Of a stretch of 64,000 nt of DNA, positions 14,201-26,200 are shown in pieces. Source of the DNA: Sabellastarte sp. h YS-2021 (Eukaryota; Annelida; Polychaeta; Sabellida; Sabellidae). The notes beneath the pieces were generated by a model that was not told the origin of the DNA, did no database searches, and saw only the letters and a program-made list of their open reading frames with translations. Where the stretch lies: assembly GCA_964017235.1 (NCBI GenBank), contig OZ024928.1, forward strand, positions 2,294,001 through 2,358,000, given 5' to 3'. Position 1 is the first letter of the stretch. Every line of letters starts with the position of its first letter. Position numbers and translations under genes: made by a program.

Positions 14201-17200
14201 AAAATTATGAATTTATCATTTATTTTATTATTAACTATGATTAAATCCTCATTCTAATACAGTAATAACTTGATTTCCATGGGAGTAATTATATCAAAGT
14301 TATTGCTATAATCACTCAAATAAAGGGGAAAGTTAAGAAAATCTGTATTTGAGTACTCAATGTACTTAATTTACTTACTTATTTAAATTAATCATGTTTC
14401 TTATTTCCTTTGCATTACTAATGTATGTACTGTGATAGGAAATTTGTATAATTATAAAAACGGGGAGGAAGAATGAATAAAACAATGCCAAACTATGCAT
14501 ATCGTACTGAACAACATGGTCATACCTAATTCTTTATCTGACACAATCCTAGGTTACCCCAAATCCTTTGTTTCGCACTGCAATACTTGTGTCAAAGGCT
14601 ATGGTCCGAAGTCCTCTGGACTACTGTAACTCATTACTTTATGGGGAGAAAGCAAGTCTAACATAGCTAAAATAGAGAAAGTTCAGAAATCTCTGTGCTG
14701 CATCATCTTCAGACTTGACAAAATGAGTCATGTTACACCCTTTTTGAAAAAAACTACATTGGCTTCCAATTCAACATCATATCCTCTTCAAGTATAACCT
14801 TCTGGTTTTCAAGGCTATCAATTTTTTCCAACCCCCATATCTATCAGCTTTAATTAGATTGAGCAGTCTCACTTGTGGCAACAATCTATCTGTCTTCTCA
14901 ACCCGGCCTAAGAAGCACATAGGTAGGCATGGCTTTGCAGTAGCCATACCAGCTGAATGGAAGAAGCTGCCACAATGCCACAAACTGTCAGATATCAGGA
15001 AACAATTGATGGTTACAGAAGCCAGCTTAAGACTCACTTGTTTAGGCTGGCATACCCACTAAGTTATACCCTGTCGGGTGCTTTTTTGGATATTGACCCA
15101 TGTCTGTCCCTGGACTATCCCTTCTTGGATTAACGCGCATTACAGGATTTATATCAATTTTGCACTCTATAAATCCCACTATTATTAGTAGTATTATTTC
15201 TACTACATTATTTTTTCGTGGTACCAGTCTGTTTTGTATTTACTTAGAACAACCTCTTCAATTTAACAGAAAGTAACATGACATCATTTGTTGTTTGTTT
15301 ACATTTAGCAAATCTCCAATAATTTTGAGCAAATTGATGACCCCCTGAAAGCATAGAGCCTGAACAAAGGAAGAAGTGATTAAATTTTGATAAAGATAGT
15401 GATCATTCTCTAAATAAAAAATCCTGACTTGCCACCCCGGTGCCTTCTATCTCTTAATACAGCAAGAACAAAATACATGTTTCTTCAAATGGATTCAAAT
15501 GAATCAACCTTATAGAGGGCATTGTGAGAGATGATAATACAGTTTCTGCATGGAATGGCTCCTTGAATTGACACACAGTCAATTAAAAGAAAGCTTATTT
15601 AAGGCTTATTTAACGCTATTTTTGCTTATAGATTAAAGTGTAGGTACATGCCAAATTATACAAGTCAATGAGCATATTTAGATTGATATACCTGTCTGGC
15701 AATTGTCGCCTGAATAGCCATCAGCACAAGAACATGTGTAGGAGTCACCACTCTCAGCACATGTACCATCATTTTGACACGGATTGTTGTCACATACTGA
15801 TGGACCTGGAATTGTACAAATATATAGTTTTCTATTTAGATGCAATATATCTTTCTTCAGAAGTCAAAGCAATGTTTGACCCACCCACAACTGCACAAAT
15901 ACAGTCTAAACTCTCGATTGACTGACATTCCCCTAAATAGGAGGCTCAGGGATGACCATTTTTCAATGTCCCTGATGTTCTTTAGCCTTCCCCTGAGGAA
16001 ATAATCCAATCACAAGGAACAGCCAAGTTGCCAGTCTAGCCACTCTGTATCTGCCTGTAGAATGACCACCTATCAATGTCACTGAGCTTCTTTAGCCTGC
16101 CACTGGGGACAGGACCCAATAACAAAGGACTGTCATTTTAATTAACCGTCTGTGGCACTATATATTAGTCTGCATCTGGGATTGAATCCAGATCTGACAT
16201 GTTCAAATGTGGTTGTATTACCAATAGTATTTTTAAAATACAATTGACACAAAATAAAATATATAATTAATTTCAAACAAAAATATTATTATCATCACTT
16301 AAAAAGCAACTTAAAGTATTAAAGTTATTATAAAGTTTGCTGCTTTTGTGTGAAGCCTTTTCATATCTGTGTTTATATTATAGCATTTTTTATTACAAAT
16401 AAATCCATACTGACTGATATGAAACTATGACAATTAGATTTAAATAGTCATTGTTACAAATGTTTTTACTTGTAATATATTGAAGTAGTTTATTTTTTAT
16501 TATATTCTATGCTACATCTGCTAAATAGAGTGGTAGATTTACACTGAACATACTTGTCTGGCAATTGTCGCCTGAATATCCATCAGGACAAGAACATGTA
16601 TAGGAGTTTCCACTCACAGCACATGTACCATCATTTTGACATGGGTTGTTGTCACACACAGTTGCACCAGGACTTTCTAAAATAGAACAAGATATATGAT
16701 ATCATGTTTGATGCACAGCATAATGATTTATTACCAGTGGACTAAAATCACTATTACCTATTCAGACATGAAGACAATAATTAAATTCCCTTAATGGAAT
16801 CTTGACACACTTGACAAATAGCCAAGCCTATGGTTCTTTTGCCTGCCACTTTTGCCTGCCACCAATACAGGACCGATTGCCAGAGGACTGCAACTTTTAG
16901 CTGGTTTTCCCAACTACTATATTTTTTGTATTTATTTGGAACAGAGCCCAAGCCTTTAAATTTGAGTTTGTCAACCACTAAGCCACAGTGGCAGACAATT
17001 TTTTGGAATGTTATTAACTTCTCATTGCAGTGGTCTGGAGATTTAAACCCATGATTAATCATAGTAGACATATGGTTTCTATGCGATGCCCTCTGTTTCA
17101 TACCTGGTATCTCCACCATGTTTCACCCTAACAGTTGTAAGAGTGTACCTTGGTGGAGACAATGAAAGATAAGCAGACAGCAGTTGTTTTTAATTTCAGG

Positions 17201-20200
17201 AGCAAAAAATGGATGAAATTGTAAAATAATGAATTTAACATTTGTTTTATGATTAATTATGACCTATTAAATCCTCATTCTGATACAGTAATAACTTGAT
17301 TTCCATGGGAGTAATTATATCAAAGTTATTGCTATAATCACTCAAATAAAAGGAAACTTAACAAAATCTGTATTTGAGTACTCCATGTACTTGAATGACT
17401 TACTTATTTAAATTAATTGTGTTTTTATTTTCATTTGCATTACTGTTTTTACTGTGATAGGAAATTTGCACAATTATAACAGAGTTGAGGAAGAAGGAAA
17501 CGAAAAATGCAATACTATGCATATCACCCTGAGCAACATGGTCATACCTAATTCTTTGTCTGATACAATCCTACGTTATCCCAAATGCTTTGTTTTGCAA
17601 TAAAAACCTTGAAGCCTGATAAAAAGCCAAATAATTTTAACACGCCTTTAGAGTGTGTTCTATATATTTATACTTTCTTTTTAATACAGAAAAAGTTATG
17701 GCCGTCTCATTTTATTTACAAAGACTAAACCCATTCTCAGGTAAACCTATTTTAACCCCAAGACTAAGCGAAATTTATGCTAAGTTGCTGTGTAAAATCC
17801 ACAAAGTATAATGTTACAAGGCTAGGACAAAAGTCATAACTTAAATCTAAGCTTGGGCTTAGTCCTTTTGTGAAACCAGCCCTGGTAATACCACTGTTCA
17901 ACTGGCTTCTGTTATGACTTTTTATGTACAAACAGTTGGGAAACTCACGAACCACTTGATTTGTTCCAAGTAGAAAGATTAGTTGTATGATTATAAAATT
18001 GACCCTACGATTCATAAAGATCGCTTGTAACATGAAACCCAATTCTTGTACAGGGAATTCATATAAATAGTTGTCAATAAAGTCCCTCAGCTACAAGATA
18101 AACACAGTGCCCAAAGATAACTCACTTATGAACAATACTAAAAATGCATTACCCGGAATTTTGGCAATTGATGATGTTAACTTTTTTTTTTGCTCTCATA
18201 TATATTTTATTAGCCCTTTTTTACAATATTTAACCAACCCTTGGAGGGGTGAGAGCAACAAAATCCCCATCGAGGTTATACTCATAGTTCATTACATTAA
18301 GTTCAACACAAAAAAGATTTTACATAACAGATAAAGATGCTTACACATTAGAGAGAATTATGCTTATACATTAGAAAAGTTTCTAAATATGTCACTCATT
18401 CAATGCACATCATCTGAAGTTGGTTGTGCATTGCATAGGTGTTACATGTATCACATTTCAGAATCATTTACACTGACCACTTTTTCATAAAAATTTCTCT
18501 ATGCATTTCTACTTTAGACAAGTACTTTTGTTCAGAAAACGTGAAATATGTAGCTTTAAATGTTTTTGTGAACACTGAAATATATAATATTTAGCTGTGA
18601 TGCTAAGTATATTGACGTTAACTATGATGTTAACTATTTTGTTCAGTTTCAATTGGTTTAATTTAAGCTATTAGAATGGGAATGTGTCGAATCATTTTGG
18701 GATAACAGACCTTAAAATAAGTATGATTATAAGTAAATACCTTCTATTTCCTAAATAATTTATGAAGGCAAGGCAGTAAACAAGTTAGCTTTTTAGAAGA
18801 CAGAATCATGGGGAAAAGATTAAAATAGTACAACTGGACATCAGTTTATACAACCTCTCTAATTTTCATATACTTATCCATCATAAACTATAAAAATATC
18901 TTGGCACAGAAATATATCATGTGTGTCAAAATCCTGCAACTGGGAATTGGATCCATGTACCTGTCTGACAATTGTTCCCTGTGTAACCAGAAGCACAAGC
19001 ACACGTATATGTGTTGTCACCATCTACACAGTTGCCGCTATTCTGGCACGGGTTAGGTGAACATTCATCTGTCTCATCTGGAAAACCATCAAAATCAAAT
19101 AAAATCAAATTGTCTCAGCCTTGTGCAAAATGGAGGTTGGTAAGGCAAATGGATATCAGGTACATTTATGAATTTTCAAGTAGATTCCTACATTTCATCC
19201 CATGTGCGGGGTGGGGTGCTGCTTTCAAGCTGAAACTATGCTATTGAGTCTTGAAATCATTGTTTAAGTTTCCTCAGTGTGAATGTTTGTGGGTAAAGCA
19301 GATGTACAACTTGACTTGTTCTTCTGTTAGTTCATGTTGTAGTAAAAAGAAATCAAATAAAACAAGCCTTGTGTAAAGATTTTATGCTCTAGATGTGTCA
19401 AGTTATGAATCCAAGCAGTATATTTCAAGTCTCACCACAATCAGTTCCCTTGAATCCCTCAACACAGGCACAGGTGTAGGAATTGTCTCCATCTGTACAA
19501 GTCCCTCCATTGTCACATGGATCAGGGCTGCATTCATCTGTCACATCTGTGAAGAAGAAAAGCAATATTTACTAGACTAATTTTAATAATTTACTTTTGC
19601 ATATTCCTCCAATTTTTTGTACATCGCGTAAGCTGCCACTATAGCCTCAGCAACATGTCCATTTAGGACTAAGATGACATGGTTTTGATTCTAGGCAGAG
19701 GCTATATAGTGCCTAAAATGACCACTTAAAATGGCAATGCTATATAGTGCCTAAAATGACCACTTAAAATGGCAATGCTTTCTATCTGTGTCATGGCCTC
19801 AGTGGCAAGTTAAAGAGTCTAAGGGACTTTGATGCATTACCATTCCTCAGAGTCTGTCTTTCAGTTAGAGGAATGTCAGTCACTGGAGAGCTTGGGCTGT
19901 ACCTGTTCAAACAGTGCTTTGAGCCCATAAGTAAGAGAGACGTTACACCGAGTATAAATATATACCAATAAAATAATAGTGCTGTCTCCTTGGGATACTT
20001 GTCTTTGTTACTCCATAAGCCTAAAAAAATTTAGCTTGTGACATTGTTAACATATCCTGAAAATTGTATCATAATCTGTCGGTAACTATTGAAGTTATTT
20101 TGCAAACAAACAAATCCACATCGGTGCCTAGACATTACAATACACATATCCTTCTTGGTGGATCCTGATATTTTTTGTATTGATTTATTTAGATTATTAT

Positions 20201-23200
20201 TAAAGGAAAATGTTGGAAAATGAAATTAACCCCTACCATTTTAAGAAACTAGTGAATCCTTTGTCTTTCTTATTTATATGTTGATATTCCTATACTTAGG
20301 TGTTATGATAGTTCCCATGCAGAGAAAATTGTATAAATTTTAACCAAGGAATACAAATGTTAAAATATTTTTTCACAAGTCAAACATTTGGTCAAAGCCT
20401 TGCCTCTGGTGCTCCTGAGATTTGGAATGCCCCACCTGACAACCTAAGAAATGAAACCTCCAAGGTCTCCTTCAGGAAAAAGCTCTACAGTGGACTACCT
20501 GCAATAGGCTTCCCTGCCTCCTAGTGTCCTTGACCTGACTATGTTAATGAACCAACTCTTACTCCACATGTTGAGGGATAGTTTTACCTAAGAGTTTGTG
20601 ACATGATGGAGAATAAGTGCTATAACATCAATATTACATTAGATTTAATCTTACAGTGCTGAACAGGAAATAAAATAACCATGAAGGGAGACAACTAACG
20701 GCTCTCAAACATGGTGCTGATGAATACACTTCACTGGAGACCGATAGCCGACAAAATTGTTCCTGGTCATCCATAAGGTCCTCATACATAAAATTTAAAA
20801 CAAAGAATCTTGACTTCTGAGACTGTTAATTCCACAGTGACGGCAAGAAAGTAAACTAGCCATATGTAACCATATAGTGGTATACAGTGCATAAACATGG
20901 CACTGATCAATGTATGTTACTGTGGACTGCAGGCCAAATGAAACAGCTCTGAAGAAGTTCATTCACATCCATCCATACAAGCAGCTGACAGAAAAATTGG
21001 GGAAAGTGCAGGAACATGTGAGGAATAGCTGCATTATTTTAGCAAACCTGCATATAGGCTACAAATTGTTATCTATATAAACTTCCATCCATACCACAGT
21101 CAGTTCCTTTGTAACCAGTAGCACACTCGCAGGTGTAGGAATTATCTCCATCTGTACAGGTACCTCCATTGGCACAAGGATCAGGGCTGCATTCATCTGT
21201 CTCATCTGTAATTACATCGCACACATAAAGACAATAGAATTAAATCTGAAAAGCATGTAACATTACCATTCATCAGGGAACATGGTGAGGTTTAGTAAAG
21301 GTTTTTAACAGAGTCACATGCTGAAGGTTTATAACCACTCTCAGTTTTGGAAGTCCCCAGATTATGTAAAATACAGAAGAACAGTCAGGTAGTCAATGAT
21401 GTTCTTAGAATGACTCCTACAGTTTTCTTAAAAGAAGAATAATTTCTTAAATAATGGGCGAATATATCTATGTAAAATATTATTTTATGATGTGACATCA
21501 CTGTCTAAACAGAATTCAACATTGTTTGAGATAGTTTTTTTTTATTTTACAAAGAATATCTCTACACTGTTAAAACATAAAAAACACATGATCCTTGGTG
21601 GAAAATAGAAACAGTCTGTCTCATGCCTGTTTTACATCACTTTAGCGTTACAGAAAACATCACTGTGTCATTACAGCTTAGCAATAAACAATTTCTAAAG
21701 TACCATGAAATTGATTAACCTTGTTGAATAAAAAGCCACTCCGTTTTATGTTTGCAATTTTTCTATGACACTAGAATGAAATTTAGTTCTAGATTTAAAA
21801 AAAGTGTATGTAGATTAATGGCCAGTTGTTATATGCCCATTTCAACAGCCAGGGTCATATTGCGAGAGGTCCTCAGCATTCTTACTTGTGGGAGTCGAAC
21901 ACACACAGAGGTGACAGTCATTGTAATTAGATGACAAACTTGCTAACCCAGAAGGCCACTGATGACCTTATGGCCAACTAATAATCCAGTATTTAAAAAT
22001 AATGGATTGTTGATGAAGCCCCCAAATAAAAATATGAACTTTCTTCAAATGACACTGCTCTGGTTAATTTGTAAGTTTTAGATCTTGTTTAACATCATGA
22101 CTTTCCATTTCTATATATTATAGGCTGTATCTGATTTCAGGTTGTTTGTAGTCAAGTAGTGGAAAGTCAGAAATGGCTGTAAAAAGCTGTTATTTAGCAA
22201 TGAAAAAGTAATATAAAATGTCTAAATGTGATTCGCTGGATGACATACACTATAAAGATATATAAAGACATATATAACAATAACAATAATAATGATATAT
22301 AATAAATTTTAATTTTAATCAGAAGATAAATATGCACAATGAAAGTTGGTATAATAAAGATTATGTATTTGGTTTTCGTAAGAGTATTTTATTGTATTCA
22401 TACCACAGTCAGTTCCTTTGTATCCAGTAGCACATTCACACGAGTAGGTATTATCTCCATCTGTACAAGTACCTCCATTGCCACAAGGATCAGTGCTGCA
22501 TTCATCTGTCTCATCTACACATAAAACAATAGAAATAAATCTTATGAGCATATAATGTTACCTTTTATGAGGCAAGAGGCTTAGCAAAAAATTTCAACAG
22601 TTGGTTATAGCATCTTTATTTTTCCAATGCTTTTAACTATTGGGTGTGCTTGCTTCATTTTGTGTAAGGTGACAATGATGTGGGTTTAATTAGCCTAAAA
22701 CTAATTAGTGTGTTAATTGTTTAATATTCTGGTACAAACTTGATAAGCTTAAGCAAAATTTATTAAAAACAAATCTTATAAAACATATATTACAATTTTA
22801 CATGTAACAAGACATCTAAAATCAACAAAAATGCACATTTATAGAGTGACAAAATAGAAGTTGTATAATGTTGGTTAGAGTTCCTACTTTAACAACTTAA
22901 TGAAATTAAGTTGCAACTTTTATATTAATTCATTTTATAATTTTACCGTTTATTGATTCTGTTTCTTCCACCGCATGCACAGTATAAAATGTCACAAAAA
23001 ACGTCATGCACACGGAAGTACACAACCACTAATAAGATGTGCAAAGTCAAAGGGGTTAGAAAAGAGAGGTAGGGGTGGTCAGAATCTTGCAGGGGGGTAG
23101 AATATTTCAACTCCCCTTGCGTGATACTGACTCCCCAGTCAGAATCCAGGGAAGTCCAAGGGGAAAATAAAGTTGAGAAGCTATAGTGCTGTATTCACTA

Positions 23201-26200
23201 AGCCTCCTTTAATGCAACCTCCCTTAATCAAAGGAAGGTGAAGTGGCAAAAAAAGGGTGAAGTAAAACCCCAATTTTGTCTTTAAAAGAAGGTGAAAAAT
23301 CTGCTTCGATAAAATGAGCTTTAGAATGCTATTCATTAAACCTCCTTTATGGTTATCCTTACCACAGGAAACCTAAAACAAAGGATCTGTTGTGAAAGCA
23401 GTGTATCTAGTATATATGGTAGTAGTTAAGCAACTGGTAAGGTGACCTTACTGCTCTATTCGCTGAAGTTCTTTCATGTTTTCATTAGCTAAGAAATATT
23501 TTGTATTTCCTTCTTTGCACATTAGTATCAGACAAGGTTTATTATGTGTTTTCTATTGCTGTATAGAATGTAATTTCATGTTTTAAGAAATGAATGCCTA
23601 ACTTTCCAAGAATTGCATACAATGTTGTGACAAGAAATCCTTTTTAATATAAATATTTTAACATTGTTCTCAAAATACCAATTTTTGTTGGACTGGTTCA
23701 GTGGTGACTTAAACAGATAGGTATCCGGTTACTTGCACCAATGGGCGATAGTATGAGATACTATAAAAATCTCCACATTTAAAACTGTAAAACTCACACA
23801 AATCATGGATCCAACCATTTGATTTATTTCTTATCTGCCACCTTCTATATTTGACAAATGACATAGCTATATTGTACATTAGGTTAATATTGTTTTTCTC
23901 CACTGGTCAGTGCATTCAAAACTCTAGGACTCGAAAAAAAATGTTAATAAAAACACTTTTGTACATTCAAAATATGGTTGTTTATTAAGTCACATAACCT
24001 ATCAGGAAAGCATTAAACCATTGCTCAAATGTAGTTTCGGAATTAAAACTTTATTTTATTTCATTTTTGGGTGGTCAGTAAGTCAATTTTAAGGAAATCT
24101 ATCAAATACTGTGTGAAAACATTTCACTTTTATTTATTTTAGGTGCACATTACACTATATAGCCAATATACAGCATTTTATGTTGTCAGGATTAAATAAT
24201 TGTTTTAATGTAGAATGGACAAACAACCAAAATAAAAGACAAATATTACACTATAAATGGTGTTTAAAGGTCAACCAACATAATTATTGTACATTTTAAT
24301 TGAATAGTTTCATTTTGAGGAGAATTTATGAAGTAGAGATATGTTGGTACTTGGTCGGCCAACATTTGCGGTATTGACAGCACTAACGCTTAGATGGGGG
24401 TAATTGGTTATGTGCTTTCGGATTTGGATTGATATTCAACAATCAGGTACCCAGATACACAGATATTGAGATAGCCAATTATTAAGTAAATTAAATATAT
24501 TTTCATTGGATTTAACAGCTACAGTTCAGTTACAGTGGCACAGGAACAGAAGATAAACTTAGGTGATGACACAGATCATCGTAGGCATCAGCGAATGCTT
24601 TGACAAACCTTGTATTATTGCACCCATAAGCAATATTGGAACTGTTGGGCCTCGACTGAGGTCTGCATTCACTGAATGCTAATTTTATTCCTTCTTTTGA
24701 TACTCATTTGAAGTAGTTCCCATTATCTCAAAAATGGTGGTTACTATATTAATAAAAAACAAACTTTTCCCCAACAGAAAAAGGCACCACTTTTTGCAAC
24801 ACAAAAAGACAAGGAAACGAAGGAACGGTGTAATTTAAGATGATGATGAAACATATCACCATTAAGGCGGTGATATGTATCACCTCCTGATACATAATTA
24901 CCACATAAATATGTATCGCACCTCTCTTATGTGGGTGTTCCACCACACGACTAAGGCTCCCGATTAAGGGTTTTTGAGGGTCGGTTTCAAAAATATGCTT
25001 AGTCCCAGGCTTCCTGTAAGGGTCGGTTGTGGTCGGTTGAGGCCGTGTGAGAAATCAAACATGTTTGATATTTCTCCCGACCCCAACCGATTATTTTTTC
25101 CCGCCATAAACAAAATGTCCAGTCCCAGGCGTCCTCAGGCCTCCTCAGACCAAATTTACACAGTCCTATGTGGTCCCAGGCCGCCTGCGACCCTTAGTCC
25201 CAGACCCTTAGTCCCAGACCCTCTATTCTTAGTCCCAGGCTTCCTGCGACCCTTAGTCCCATTGCAAAACAAGAATCGGCTATCTCGGTCTGAGGACGCC
25301 TGGGGACGCCTCAGGACACCTTGTGGGGTCTGGACTTAATCCTGGGTTAGTCGGGGCTTAGTCCCAGGAGGCCTGAGGCGTCCTGGGACCCAGTCGGTTT
25401 GTCTACGACAGGATCGTGGTTCAAACCGACCAGAAAAATGGCTTAGTCTGTTCTTAGTCCCAGACCAGCTAGGGACTGTCTGGGGCCTCCTGGGGCGTCC
25501 TGAGGCCGATCTGTAGTTAATCCCAGACCTTCATACCGATTCTGTCTTCCACCCCATTGGTCAATTTTTTTTCCATTTTTTCCAAGACTACCCATGATTA
25601 AGGGTCGCCGACAGGATCGGGGCTTAATCCTTTGGTGGAACAAGGGCATTACTTTGAAGTTGTGGCAGGTGGCAGTCTAATACTCAGGCAGCTTTCAGTA
25701 GACCCGCATCGGCTGTTGTTGGCATGGTCAGCAGATTTTGCCACATTGGCCCAACATTGGAAATTGGTTGCATGGTCAGCAGATTTTGTCAGCTGATGGC
25801 TGCTAATGTTGGACCAACAGATGTGCCGACATTGGGCCAGCGTTGGCCAAACATGCTATGTGAGTACTGACAGGACACTTGTTTTCATTGTCACTAAGAT
25901 TGCAGTATTAAACATGGTTAAAATATAAACAAACCTGCATGTGAAGGCTAAAACATTATATCTTTATAAACTAAATCATACCACAGTCCGTTCCTTTGTA
26001 ACCAGTAGCACATTCACAGGTGTAGGAATTGTCTCCATCTGTACAGGTACCTCCATTGTCACAAGGATCAGGGCTGCATTCATCCGTCTCATCTATGATT
26101 AGATTGTACACATGAAAAAATTAAATGTTATTAGCTTGCAATGTGAACTTAAATCAGGAAATATCGGAAACCTTCGGCCAAACATCTTTTCACAGCCCAG

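Larger units (their letters stand above)
11587..14575. repeat. 3-kb tandem duplication, copy A
   Basis: Aligns end to end with 14576-17597, from the LINE 3' part through EGF9 to the words tttgtctgacacaatcc/tttatctgacacaatcc. Copy-specific differences include a 190-bp LINE insertion at 13553-13742 and loss of an EGF exon at 12686. The junction carries a 7-bp microhomology (tgcaata). Confidence 0.88.
14576..17597. repeat. 3-kb tandem duplication, copy B
   Basis: Second copy; starts at cactgcaatacttgt, matching 11587, with an offset of 2989 at the start and 3022 at the end. It keeps both EGF exons (EGF7 at 16554, EGF8 at 15692) and lacks the LINE insertion of copy A. The EGF7/EGF9 exons differ at 2 of 123 bases; introns differ a little more. 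Confidence 0.88.

Noticed and set aside
14777-15037. Open frames at 14777-15062 on both strands
   Set aside because: Part of the duplicated LINE 3' end; the plus frame is the ORF2 C-terminus and the minus frame is its shadow.
22339-22524. Plus-strand open frames overlapping EGF exons (also at 9152, 19011, 19395, 30760)
   Set aside because: They are shadows of minus-strand exons or of the LINE RT; cysteine patterns and splice sites are on the minus strand.
24974-25339. 121-codon plus frame rich in Pro/Arg
   Set aside because: Arises from the GC-rich repeat element, where stop codons are rare; repeated words explain the composition.
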